From: Pseudomonadota bacterium
GTDB taxonomy: Bacteria; Pseudomonadota; Gammaproteobacteria; Burkholderiales; Burkholderiaceae_C
NCBI GenBank assembly: GCA_023396625.1
Contig: JAEWVY010000414.1
Span: forward strand, 1-5,428
Direction: 5' to 3'
Length of the DNA stretch: 5,428 nucleotides
Shown: positions 1-5,428 of the stretch, one piece after another
How positions within the stretch are numbered: position 1 is the stretch's first letter
Layout of the letters: each line of letters opens with the position of its first letter
Program-made: the position numbers and the translations under genes
The notes under the pieces: generated by a model
What the model was told of the DNA's origin: nothing
Seen by the model: the letters and a program-made list of their open reading frames with translations, nothing else
Database searches by the model: none

Positions 1-271
1 GTGCCGGTTCGTCGATGTACTCGGCATTGTTCGCCACGATGCCGATGCCCACGGTGCCGGCCCAGTCGGTGACCATGGGCAACTCGGCGGAGAGGAGGTC
101 CAGCAGCGCCTGGGCGTCGTCGGCGTAGTGGTCGGTGATGTAGAGCAGCGCCAGCGTGGGGCTAGCGGCATGGTCCGGTCGGGCCATGAGCGCCTGCAAT
201 TGGGCCAGCACGAGCGCGGCGGCCATGCGCCACTGGGGGTGTGAGGCGTGTGCGTAGGGAAAACGCTTCAT
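1..271 (-). CDS. FIST-domain sensory protein, N-terminal part (3' partial)
   Basis: The minus-strand frame is open from ATG 269-271 to the left edge, giving 90 residues that begin MKRFPYAHASHPQWRMAAAL. The segment TLALLYITDHYADDAQALLD, followed by VTDWAGTVGIGIVANNAEYI, resembles the start of FIST N domains (F-box and intracellular signal transduction). In those, a beta strand and an alpha helix precede the glycine-rich strand leading to the predicted small-ligand pocket. FIST proteins are thought to sense small molecules, perhaps amino acids, and the ligand of this one is unknown. The start has no strong ribosome site (only GGAC nearby), but no other in-frame start is near and the peptide reads well from this Met. 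It follows phaM by 99 bases on the same strand and may be co-transcribed with it. Assigned from remembered resemblance over a partial domain. Confidence 0.7.
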   Translation of the reverse strand, partial: MKRFPYAHASHPQWRMAAALVLAQLQALMARPDHAASPTLALLYITDHYADDAQALLDLLSAELPMVTDWAGTVGIGIVANNAEYIDEPA

Positions 272-370
272 GGCGGTCCGGAATGTGAAACCCCACCAGG
301 GGGCAATGGGCAGCCCGCGGCGTTCGAGGGCCTGCGGGCGATCCCGTTGCCGGCCGTGCCCATGGCATCC

Positions 371-1123
371 TCAGCGCTTGCGCGTGGTGGTCCTGCGCGC
401 GGGCGTGCGGGCCGATTTGGCGGAGGCGCCGCTGATCTTGCGGGCGGCTGCGCGCGCAGGCGCGGTGGCTGCCTTGACGGCTTCGCGGGCCAGGCCGGTG
501 GCCATGTTTTTGGTGGTGCTCACGGCGGTCTGCTTCGCCGCATCGGCCATGGCGCTGGCGGCGATCTGCTGGAACTGCTGCGTCAGCGCGCCCCACCACT
601 GCATCGGGTCCACGATGCCCCCGGCGGCCGGACCCGCTGGCGTGTCCGCCGCCTTCTTTTTTGGCGCCGTCTTCCTTGTCGCGCCGGTGGCGGCCTGGGC
701 CACGTCGGACGCGAGATTGGCCACGCCCGAGGCCACCCCGGAGACAGTGCCTGCCGCTCCGGCGGCCGTTTCCGTGACCTTCTGCACTCCGCTCATCACG
801 GTGTCGGCCGCCTTGAGCTTGAAGGCGTTGGCCACGTCACCCATGTTGAAGTTCATGCCCTGCAGCGTGGCCAGGGTCATCTTCTGCACCTCCAGCGCCT
901 GGATGGTGGCCTTGAGTGCGGCGGCGTTCTGGTCCAGCCAGAACTGGACCGCCTTGAGTTCGTCGATGCGTTTTTCCAGTTCCTCGACATTGATCGTGGG
1001 CGCCACCCAGTTGCCCAGGTTGGGCAACTGCGGAATGTTCTGCGTGGCGCCCTTGGCCAGGTTCTGCAGGAAGTCGAAACCGGGGACGAATTTGCCGAAG
1101 CCGAAATGGGACGTGTCGCTCAT
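371..1123 (-). CDS. phaM: PhaM-family polyhydroxyalkanoate granule-associated protein
   Basis: A 250-residue protein, close to the 263 residues of Ralstonia eutropha PhaM. That protein activates PHA synthase PhaC, binds PHB granules and tethers them to the nucleoid, so that granules are shared between daughter cells. The N-terminus (FGFGKFVPGFDFLQNLAKG) and the following segment, NVEELEKRIDELKAVQFWLDQN (about 46-66, predicted coiled coil to about 90), are the PhaM core. A low-complexity Ala/Gly/Val stretch (about 105-165) and a second short conserved helix around DPMQWWGALTQQFQQIA (172-188) follow. The tail (about 212-250, ending RRTTTRKR) is rich in Ala, Lys and Arg like a histone H1 tail, which fits DNA binding. 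There is no signal peptide or membrane segment, so it is cytoplasmic. The 69-base gap and the palindrome suggest its own control, though read-through from the chelatase operon is possible. The main alternative is a generic phasin-like protein. Confidence 0.85.
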   Translation of the reverse strand: MSDTSHFGFGKFVPGFDFLQNLAKGATQNIPQLPNLGNWVAPTINVEELEKRIDELKAVQFWLDQNAAALKATIQALEVQKMTLATLQGMNFNMGDVANAFKLKAADTVMSGVQKVTETAAGAAGTVSGVASGVANLASDVAQAATGATRKTAPKKKAADTPAGPAAGGIVDPMQWWGALTQQFQQIAASAMADAAKQTAVSTTKNMATGLAREAVKAATAPARAAARKISGASAKSARTPARRTTTRKR

Positions 1124-1129
1124 GGGTCG

Positions 1130-1133
1130 CTCC
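1130..1133 (-). promoter_or_regulatory. Ribosome binding site that sets the phaM start
   Basis: GGAG on the minus strand, six bases before the ATG at 1121-1123. It supports this start over the in-frame GTG at 1151-1153. That GTG lies inside the palindrome, has no ribosome site and would add ten residues (MHSNPPSERP) unlike the family's N-terminus. Confidence 0.65.
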
Positions 1134-1144
1134 GAGGGAGGGTT

Positions 1145-1161
1145 GCTGTGCACTGCACAGC
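1145..1161. promoter_or_regulatory. Perfect 17-bp palindrome upstream of phaM, candidate operator
   Basis: GCTGTGCA-C-TGCACAGC: two perfect 8-bp arms around one central base, lying 22-38 bases before the phaM start codon and 32 bases after the DUF2149 stop. It has no T-run on either side, so it does not look like an intrinsic terminator. The core TGCANTGCA is the kind of TGC-rich dyad recognised by PHA regulators such as PhaR. That link is from memory of such sites and is tentative. If it is an operator, a promoter should lie just upstream in the 3' end of the DUF2149 gene or in the gap; no convincing -35/-10 pair is visible. Confidence 0.4.
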
Positions 1162-1192
1162 TTACTCCAAGACCGCTTGCGTGGCGATGGAC

Positions 1193-1558
1193 TCAGGGCG
1201 ACGGCGCCGCGGCCTCGGGCACGTACACCATGGAGCCGTTCTTCAGGCGGTAGGCGGTGCCGGCCTTGGCGCCCTGGCCCTCGCCGATCTGGCCGGAGGA
1301 CTTGTATTCCTTGAGCTCCTTGCCCTCCTTCACCACCATGGCCATGTCGGGCTTGCCGGGGTTCTTGATGACGATGACGTCCTGCGTGGCAAAGGGGTTG
1401 AGCGGGTTCTCGATCACCGCGATCAGCAGCACGGCGATGATCACCAGGAACACGTCCACGATGTTCACCACGCTCAGGATCGGATCGTCGCCATCGTCGT
1501 CGTCTAGGATGTTGATGCTCAGGGCCCGACGCTCCTGGGGCAAAGCCTGCTCAGCCAT
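1193..1558 (-). CDS. DUF2149 family protein, ExbD-like single-span membrane protein
   Basis: A 121-residue protein with a short cytoplasmic N-terminus, an acidic cluster (LDDDDGDDP, residues 18-26), one transmembrane helix (about 29-50) and a 70-residue C-terminal domain, probably periplasmic. The helix NIVDVFLVIIAVLLIAV resembles the ExbD/TolR helix with its essential aspartate (IDVMLVLLI in ExbD); D35 is the equivalent residue. This suggests the ExbD-like partner of the upstream ExbB-like ring, carrying the protonatable residue of the channel. The ATG at 1558 is chosen because a GGGAG ribosome site lies six bases upstream inside the previous gene; the two genes overlap by ATGGCTGA. DUF2149 genes are known beside CobN-like and ExbB-like genes in bacteria and archaea, and their biochemical role is not established. 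The ExbD-like role is my inference from the helix and the context. Confidence 0.85.
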   Translation of the reverse strand: MAEQALPQERRALSINILDDDDGDDPILSVVNIVDVFLVIIAVLLIAVIENPLNPFATQDVIVIKNPGKPDMAMVVKEGKELKEYKSSGQIGEGQGAKAGTAYRLKNGSMVYVPEAAAPSP

Positions 1559-2090
1559 GGGCCACTCCCACCACGTGCACCGTCGGCGCGTGGGCGCGCG
1601 GTCGGGCCGGCGCCTGGGCGCGCAGCTCCAGCACCAGGCTCAACTCCTCCAGCAGCCAGCGCTTGCGCACCGATTGCACGACGTAGGTGATGGCCGCGGA
1701 CAGCAGCGCCACGATCACGGCCGAGAAGGCCACCACCAGGTTCTGCGCCATGCCCTGGGCGTTGCCCGAGGACACGGCGATCAGCGCCGGCCCCATCGGG
1801 ATCATCGTGGCCACCAGCCCCAGCATGGGCGCAATGCGGCTGACGATGCGCTGCACCTCGATCTGCTTGAGCACGCGCAATTCCAGGTCGTCCTGCGTGG
1901 CCTGGGGATGCGCGCGCCAGAACGCCAGGATGGGCTGACGCCCCTGGCCGCGCAGTGTGCGCAAGGCCAGATCAAACAGCAGCATGCCCAGGCAGAACAG
2001 GCCGTAGACGAACATCAGGCACAGCAGCACCAGCACCGGCGTCAGGAAAAACTTGCTGATCTCGTACAGAAAACTTTCGATTCCATTCAT
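1551..2090 (-). CDS. MotA/TolQ/ExbB-family proton-channel-like protein
   Basis: A 179-residue inner-membrane protein with three predicted helices: about residues 15-43, 86-106 and 114-139. A charged, probably cytoplasmic loop (44-85) lies between helices 1 and 2, and there is a cytoplasmic tail. The stretch RIAPMLGLVATMIPMGPAL is the family's helix-2 signature, and T95 falls where E. coli ExbB has T148. In helix 3 the match is looser: by eye, ExbB E176 corresponds to Q116 and T181 to A121, with S123 nearby. It is shorter than typical ExbB (about 240 residues). Such proteins form the pentameric ring that couples proton flow to work by a partner. The gene starts 23 bases after the chelatase stop, with only a weak ribosome site (ACGAG), and overlaps the next gene by 8 bases, so it is probably co-translated with it. 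It corresponds to the ExbB-like gene of hmu-type loci. Whether it energises the chelatase or a TonB receptor is inference. Confidence 0.9.
   Translation of the reverse strand: MNGIESFLYEISKFFLTPVLVLLCLMFVYGLFCLGMLLFDLALRTLRGQGRQPILAFWRAHPQATQDDLELRVLKQIEVQRIVSRIAPMLGLVATMIPMGPALIAVSSGNAQGMAQNLVVAFSAVIVALLSAAITYVVQSVRKRWLLEELSLVLELRAQAPARPRAHAPTVHVVGVAHG
1565..1569 (-). promoter_or_regulatory. Ribosome binding site of the DUF2149 gene
   Basis: GGGAG on the minus strand lies six bases before the ATG at 1558, inside the last codons of the ExbB-like gene. With the 8-base overlap (stop TGA at 1551-1553) it suggests translational coupling while still allowing independent initiation. That would suit a complex in which the two subunits are needed in different amounts. 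Confidence 0.6.
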
Positions 2091-2113
2091 TTGCGACTCG
2101 TTTCTTCAAGGAT

Positions 2114-5100
2114 TCAAACAGGGTTCATGGCCTCGCGCCGCGTGCGCCAGGCCTGGTAGCCGATGCCGCCCAGCAGTGCCAGTGCCATGAGCCAGCCATA
2201 GGTCCAGATCAGTTGCTCGATGCGCTGCGTCTTGGCCACCTCGCGCAGCTCCTGCCCGCGCACCACCTCCGGCGGCTTGGGCGCGGGCGGCATCGGTGGA
2301 CGAGGCGCCGGCGTCATCGGCGGGAGCGCCTGCGCAGGCGGCGCCTTGGGCGCGGGGGCGGCGGACGTGGGGCTGGCAAGCCCAAAGCCTTGAGCGAGCT
2401 CCTTCACGTAGGTCTTGAAGGCTTCATTGGCGGTGTGCACATCGTGTTGGGCCGCCACCTCCTGGTACACCTGCACCAGCTCGCGCTGGGTCTGTTCGTC
2501 GGCCTTCCAGTAGTTCTTGCGGATGGCCTCGAGCATGCGCTCGGTCACCTGGGCCAGCGCCGTGGGATTGGACTTTTCGAACCACTCGCGCATGCCCAGC
2601 TTGTAGCGGTCCTTGACGTAGGCTTCATGGAACTCCTGCCACTGGTCGTCGCGCACGACGTTGCGGTCCATCACCTGCCAGCCCCAGAAATTGTTCACCG
2701 TGTTGAGCATTTGCAGCGTGCCCGCGTAGCCTTCTTTTTGCATTTCCTTCATCCAGTTGGGGTGTTGATAGACCGAGCGCAGCTCGGTGGCCATGAACTT
2801 CTCCGCCGTCTCCAGCTTGGCCTTGTTCGGATCGCGCATGTTCGAGATGTAGAGCTGCGGGTTCTTGCCGTCCAGGAACTTCACGGCCTTGGAGATGCCG
2901 CCCAGGTACTCGAACGGGTGGTCCGTGTCCAGCAGACCGCGCAGGTTGGACGAGCGCGAGAACACGGCCGCGTCGGTGCCACGCAGGTGCTCGGCGTAGG
3001 CATTGATCTCCTGCCCCTTGCCATCGGCGAGCTTGCGGCTCCAGCGAGAGGTGTCGGGACCATAGGCCCAGGACATGCGCGACAGGTAGAGTTTTTCCAG
3101 CTTGCCGTCGCCCTCGTCCCACATGTCGGAGGCCAGCGAGGCGTCGGTGAGCTTGGTGCTGTAGTCGCCGCTTTCGTTGCCGAAGACCCGTGTCAGCGCG
3201 AACTCGCGCGCGTCCTCGGCATTCACGCCCCGGGCCAGCAGCGCGGCCTGGATGCGCTCGGTATTGGCCTTGACGAAGTTGTGCCGGCCGTCTTCCTTGA
3301 GCGCGGCCAGCATGACCACGGCTTCGTTGAAGCGCTCCATCACGTTGGGGAACTGGTCGCGGTACAAGCCGGTGAGCGAGATCACCGCGTCGATGCGGGG
3401 GCGCCCGAGCTCGGCCTGCGCGATCACCTCCATGCCCACCACGCGCCCGCCCTCGTCCCACTTGGGCTTGACGCCCATGGCGTAGAGGATTTGCGCCTCC
3501 AGCATGCCCAGGTGGCGCATGGTCTCGGTGCTCCACATGGTGAAGGCCAGTTTTTCGGGGAACTTGCCGTGCGTGGCCTGGTAGGTGGTGATGAGCTGCT
3601 GCACCGCCTGGCGCCCCGCCTCGTAGGCGGCGCGCGTGGGCACGCGCCCGGGGTCGAAGCCGTACATGTTGCGCCCCGTATGCAGCGCGTCCGGATTGCG
3701 AATCGGGTCGCCACCGTAGGACGGGTCGATCCAGCGCGCGGACAGGCCTTTGCTCACGCCTTCGATCTCCCAGGCGGCGCGCAAGTCCACCAGGAACTTG
3801 CGCCCACGCAGTGCGAGCGCGCGCAGTTGCGTATCGGTGAGTTCATCCACCGGCCGCTCGGAAAACACGTAGTCCTCCACGAAGCGGTAGGGGCGGGTCT
3901 GCTGCAGCGCCTTGTAGTCGCCCTTGAACGCGGCCTTGGCGTTCTTCACGCCCGTCTTCTCGTACAAGGGTTGGCCCAGCATCTGCATCACGTTGCTGAC
4001 GAGGTGGGCGCGCTCGGCGTCCTTGCCCAGGGTGTGCAGGCCCAGGGGCTGCATGGCCGAACCCAGGTCTTCCAGATAGTCCTCGATGTCACGCAGGAAC
4101 TTGTCGAAGTCGCGCTCCAGGTCGGCCACCTTCCAGGCCATGTCCTTGTGCATGTTCATCTTCACCGCCTGCTCGATGATGAGCTTGCGGTTGTTGTCCT
4201 TCACCAGGCCGCTGTCCAGCGACTGGTACTCGCGGATCAGGTCGTTGATCTTCACGAAGTCGTCGGACAGGCCCGCCGGCGCGAACGCGGGTGTCTGGTG
4301 GCTCACGATCACGCCGCGACCGCGGCGCTTGACGTGAATGGCTTCGCCGATGTTGTCCACGATGTACGGGTACACGATGGGCGTGTTGCCCACCAGGATG
4401 TTGGGGTCGTCGTACGCCCACAAGCCACGTTCCTTGCCCGGCGTCCATTCCTGCGTGCCATGCGTGCCGAAGTGCACGATGGCGCTGGCCTTGAAGTGCT
4501 CGCGCGCCCACAGGTAGTTGGCCATGTAGAAGTGGTTCAGCGGCACCTTGGTGTCGTGGAACAGCTTCTTCTCGTCGTGGTGTCCAGCGGCACTTTCGCT
4601 GCGCATGGGCTGGGGCAGCACCACCAGCTTGCCCAGCTTCATGCGCGGGATCACGAAGCCTGCCACGCCGTTCTTGCGGGCCACCCAGTAGCTCTTGTCG
4701 GGGGTGCCCCAGAAGGCGTTCACACTTTTGCGGATGGACTCGGGCAAGGTGGCGAACCAGCGCTGGTAGTCGGTCAGCGGCAGGAAGTCCCAGTGCGCCG
4801 TCTTCATGAGTTCCGGCAGGGTGCCAGGGCGGTAGCCCGGACGCAGCATCTGACCCACGGCGGCGATGATGTCCTTCTCGCTCGTGCTGTCGAAGGCGTA
4901 GCCCTCGGCCTTGAGTTGCTCCACCAGACGCTCGATGGAACGCGGCACGTTCAGGTTGGATGCCCCCTGGTTTTTCTCGCCCGGCGGGTGGTTCCAGAAG
5001 TACAGTGCCACCTGCTTGTCGGCGTTGGGGGTGGTCTGCAGTCGTGCCAGGTTCACGGCCTTGCCCACCAGCATGTGCATCTGCTCGGGCATGGGCACGA

Positions 5101-5428
5101 GCTCGCCGCCTTCGTTGGCGGTGAGCACCACCGGGTCCTGCAAGCCGATGTACTCGGCGTTGGTCAGGGTGAACGGCAGATAGAAGCTGTTCACGCCCAC
5201 CGTGTCCTTGTAGTAGTCGGCACGCGTGCCGGTGCGGTAGGACAGCACATTGATGGCCGGAATGCCCAGGGCCTGATGCCAGGCCTTGCGCGCGTCCGGA
5301 TCCACGCCCAGGAAGGTGTTGACCAGCAGCACCTGCACGATGGGCTTGCCCTGGAAAGTGATGAGCGGCTCGTCCACGGGCACCACGCGCGTTGCCCTGG
5401 GGTTGGGAAAGCCCGGACCTTCTTCGGG
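2114..5428 (-). CDS. cobN: CobN/HmuS-family metal chelatase, membrane-anchored, 5' partial
   Basis: This is the C-terminal 1,104 residues of a CobN/BchH-type large chelatase subunit. The family inserts cobalt or magnesium into tetrapyrroles, and in the HmuS branch removes iron from heme. The frame is open to the right edge, so the true start is outside the window; the GTG at 5386 is only the first internal start codon. Family signatures visible are HFGTHGTQEW (4445-4474), a YPYIVDN...VKRRGRGVIV block just downstream (about 4295-4375), GRNMYGFDPG, GRPRIDAVISLTGLYRDQFP, FEYLGGISKAV and HPNWMKEMQKEGYAGTLQM. Two things are odd for a CobN. A proline-rich linker (2267-2374) leads to one transmembrane helix (about 2147-2212) and a basic tail (RTRRE), and the visible protein has no cysteine. 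Both suit an inner-membrane-anchored enzyme facing the periplasm (inference). The downstream ExbB-like and DUF2149 genes favour the HmuS/BtuS-like metalloporphyrin-salvage branch over cobalamin synthesis, but the substrate cannot be read from sequence. Family assignment is very firm, substrate open. Confidence 0.93.
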   Translation of the reverse strand, partial: PEEGPGFPNPRATRVVPVDEPLITFQGKPIVQVLLVNTFLGVDPDARKAWHQALGIPAINVLSYRTGTRADYYKDTVGVNSFYLPFTLTNAEYIGLQDPVVLTANEGGELVPMPEQMHMLVGKAVNLARLQTTPNADKQVALYFWNHPPGEKNQGASNLNVPRSIERLVEQLKAEGYAFDSTSEKDIIAAVGQMLRPGYRPGTLPELMKTAHWDFLPLTDYQRWFATLPESIRKSVNAFWGTPDKSYWVARKNGVAGFVIPRMKLGKLVVLPQPMRSESAAGHHDEKKLFHDTKVPLNHFYMANYLWAREHFKASAIVHFGTHGTQEWTPGKERGLWAYDDPNILVGNTPIVYPYIVDNIGEAIHVKRRGRGVIVSHQTPAFAPAGLSDDFVKINDLIREYQSLDSGLVKDNNRKLIIEQAVKMNMHKDMAWKVADLERDFDKFLRDIEDYLEDLGSAMQPLGLHTLGKDAERAHLVSNVMQMLGQPLYEKTGVKNAKAAFKGDYKALQQTRPYRFVEDYVFSERPVDELTDTQLRALALRGRKFLVDLRAAWEIEGVSKGLSARWIDPSYGGDPIRNPDALHTGRNMYGFDPGRVPTRAAYEAGRQAVQQLITTYQATHGKFPEKLAFTMWSTETMRHLGMLEAQILYAMGVKPKWDEGGRVVGMEVIAQAELGRPRIDAVISLTGLYRDQFPNVMERFNEAVVMLAALKEDGRHNFVKANTERIQAALLARGVNAEDAREFALTRVFGNESGDYSTKLTDASLASDMWDEGDGKLEKLYLSRMSWAYGPDTSRWSRKLADGKGQEINAYAEHLRGTDAAVFSRSSNLRGLLDTDHPFEYLGGISKAVKFLDGKNPQLYISNMRDPNKAKLETAEKFMATELRSVYQHPNWMKEMQKEGYAGTLQMLNTVNNFWGWQVMDRNVVRDDQWQEFHEAYVKDRYKLGMREWFEKSNPTALAQVTERMLEAIRKNYWKADEQTQRELVQVYQEVAAQHDVHTANEAFKTYVKELAQGFGLASPTSAAPAPKAPPAQALPPMTPAPRPPMPPAPKPPEVVRGQELREVAKTQRIEQLIWTYGWLMALALLGGIGYQAWRTRREAMNPV

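Noticed and set aside
288..303. Small hairpin on the minus strand (CCCC, five-base loop, GGGG, then TTT) between phaM and the FIST gene, as a terminator
   Set aside because: The stem is only four pairs, the T-run is three, and it sits 17-32 bases before the FIST start, where a terminator would cut that gene off from its leader.
1121..1153. GTG at 1151-1153 as the phaM start
   Set aside because: It lies inside the palindrome and has no ribosome site; the ATG at 1123 has GGAG at six bases and gives the family-like N-terminus.
1124..1192. Sigma-70 promoter for phaM in the gap (TCGCCA, 17 bases, TAAGCT on the minus strand)
   Set aside because: Only about 4/6 and 3/6 matches to consensus, which is no better than chance in this composition.
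248..1507. Long plus-strand open frames (248-1507, 270-1253 and 1257-2159) opposite phaM, DUF2149 and the ExbB-like gene
   Set aside because: Their translations are low-complexity (Ala/Gly/Arg- or His/Gln-rich), they lie antisense to three genes with clear family signatures, and high GC makes such frames common.
2327..2340. Perfect 14-bp palindrome CGCCTGCGCAGGCG
   Set aside because: It lies inside the Pro/Ala-rich linker, where GC-rich codons readily make short palindromes; nothing suggests a regulatory site.
5384..5386. GTG at 5386 as the start of the chelatase gene
   Set aside because: The frame stays open for 14 more codons to the window edge (PEEGPGFPNPRATR), and the family has a long N-terminal domain that is missing here, so the gene continues outside.
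2114..5428. Classical cobalamin-synthesis CobN or magnesium chelatase BchH/ChlH as the firm function
   Set aside because: No cobS/cobT or bchI/bchD gene is visible, and the C-terminal membrane anchor, lack of Cys and ExbB-like/DUF2149 neighbours point elsewhere. The symbol is kept only as the family name.

Overview
The window is about 65% GC by eye and almost fully coding. Every convincing gene lies on the minus strand, so transcription runs from right to left. The PhaM-type granule protein, the FIST-type protein and the codon use suggest a Burkholderiales betaproteobacterium, most likely Comamonadaceae. This is a judgement from family resemblance, not from a search.

Layout in transcription order, right to left. 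(1) 5428-2114: the C-terminal 1,104 residues of a CobN/HmuS-family tetrapyrrole metal chelatase. Its N-terminus lies beyond the right edge. It ends in a proline-rich linker and a single transmembrane helix. (2) 2090-1551: a small MotA/TolQ/ExbB-family proton-channel-like membrane protein, 23 bases downstream. (3) 1558-1193: a DUF2149 protein with one transmembrane helix, overlapping the previous gene by 8 bases. (4) 1123-371: phaM, a polyhydroxyalkanoate (PHA) granule protein, after a 69-base gap that holds a perfect 17-bp palindrome. (5) 271-1: the N-terminal 90 residues of a FIST-type sensory protein that runs off the left edge.

Genes 1-3 look like one operon. The order chelatase, ExbB-like, DUF2149 resembles the heme or metalloporphyrin utilisation loci (hmu) of Bacteroidetes and the cobN-exbB-DUF2149 clusters linked to TonB-dependent receptors. 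The attractive reading is a membrane-anchored, cysteine-free and probably periplasmic chelatase or de-chelatase, worked by an ExbB/ExbD-like motor on the proton-motive force instead of the ATPase partners of classical CobN (CobS/CobT). The receptor, any riboswitch or Fur site, and the operon promoter would lie beyond the right edge. phaM and the FIST gene form a second, housekeeping-like block that is probably controlled separately.
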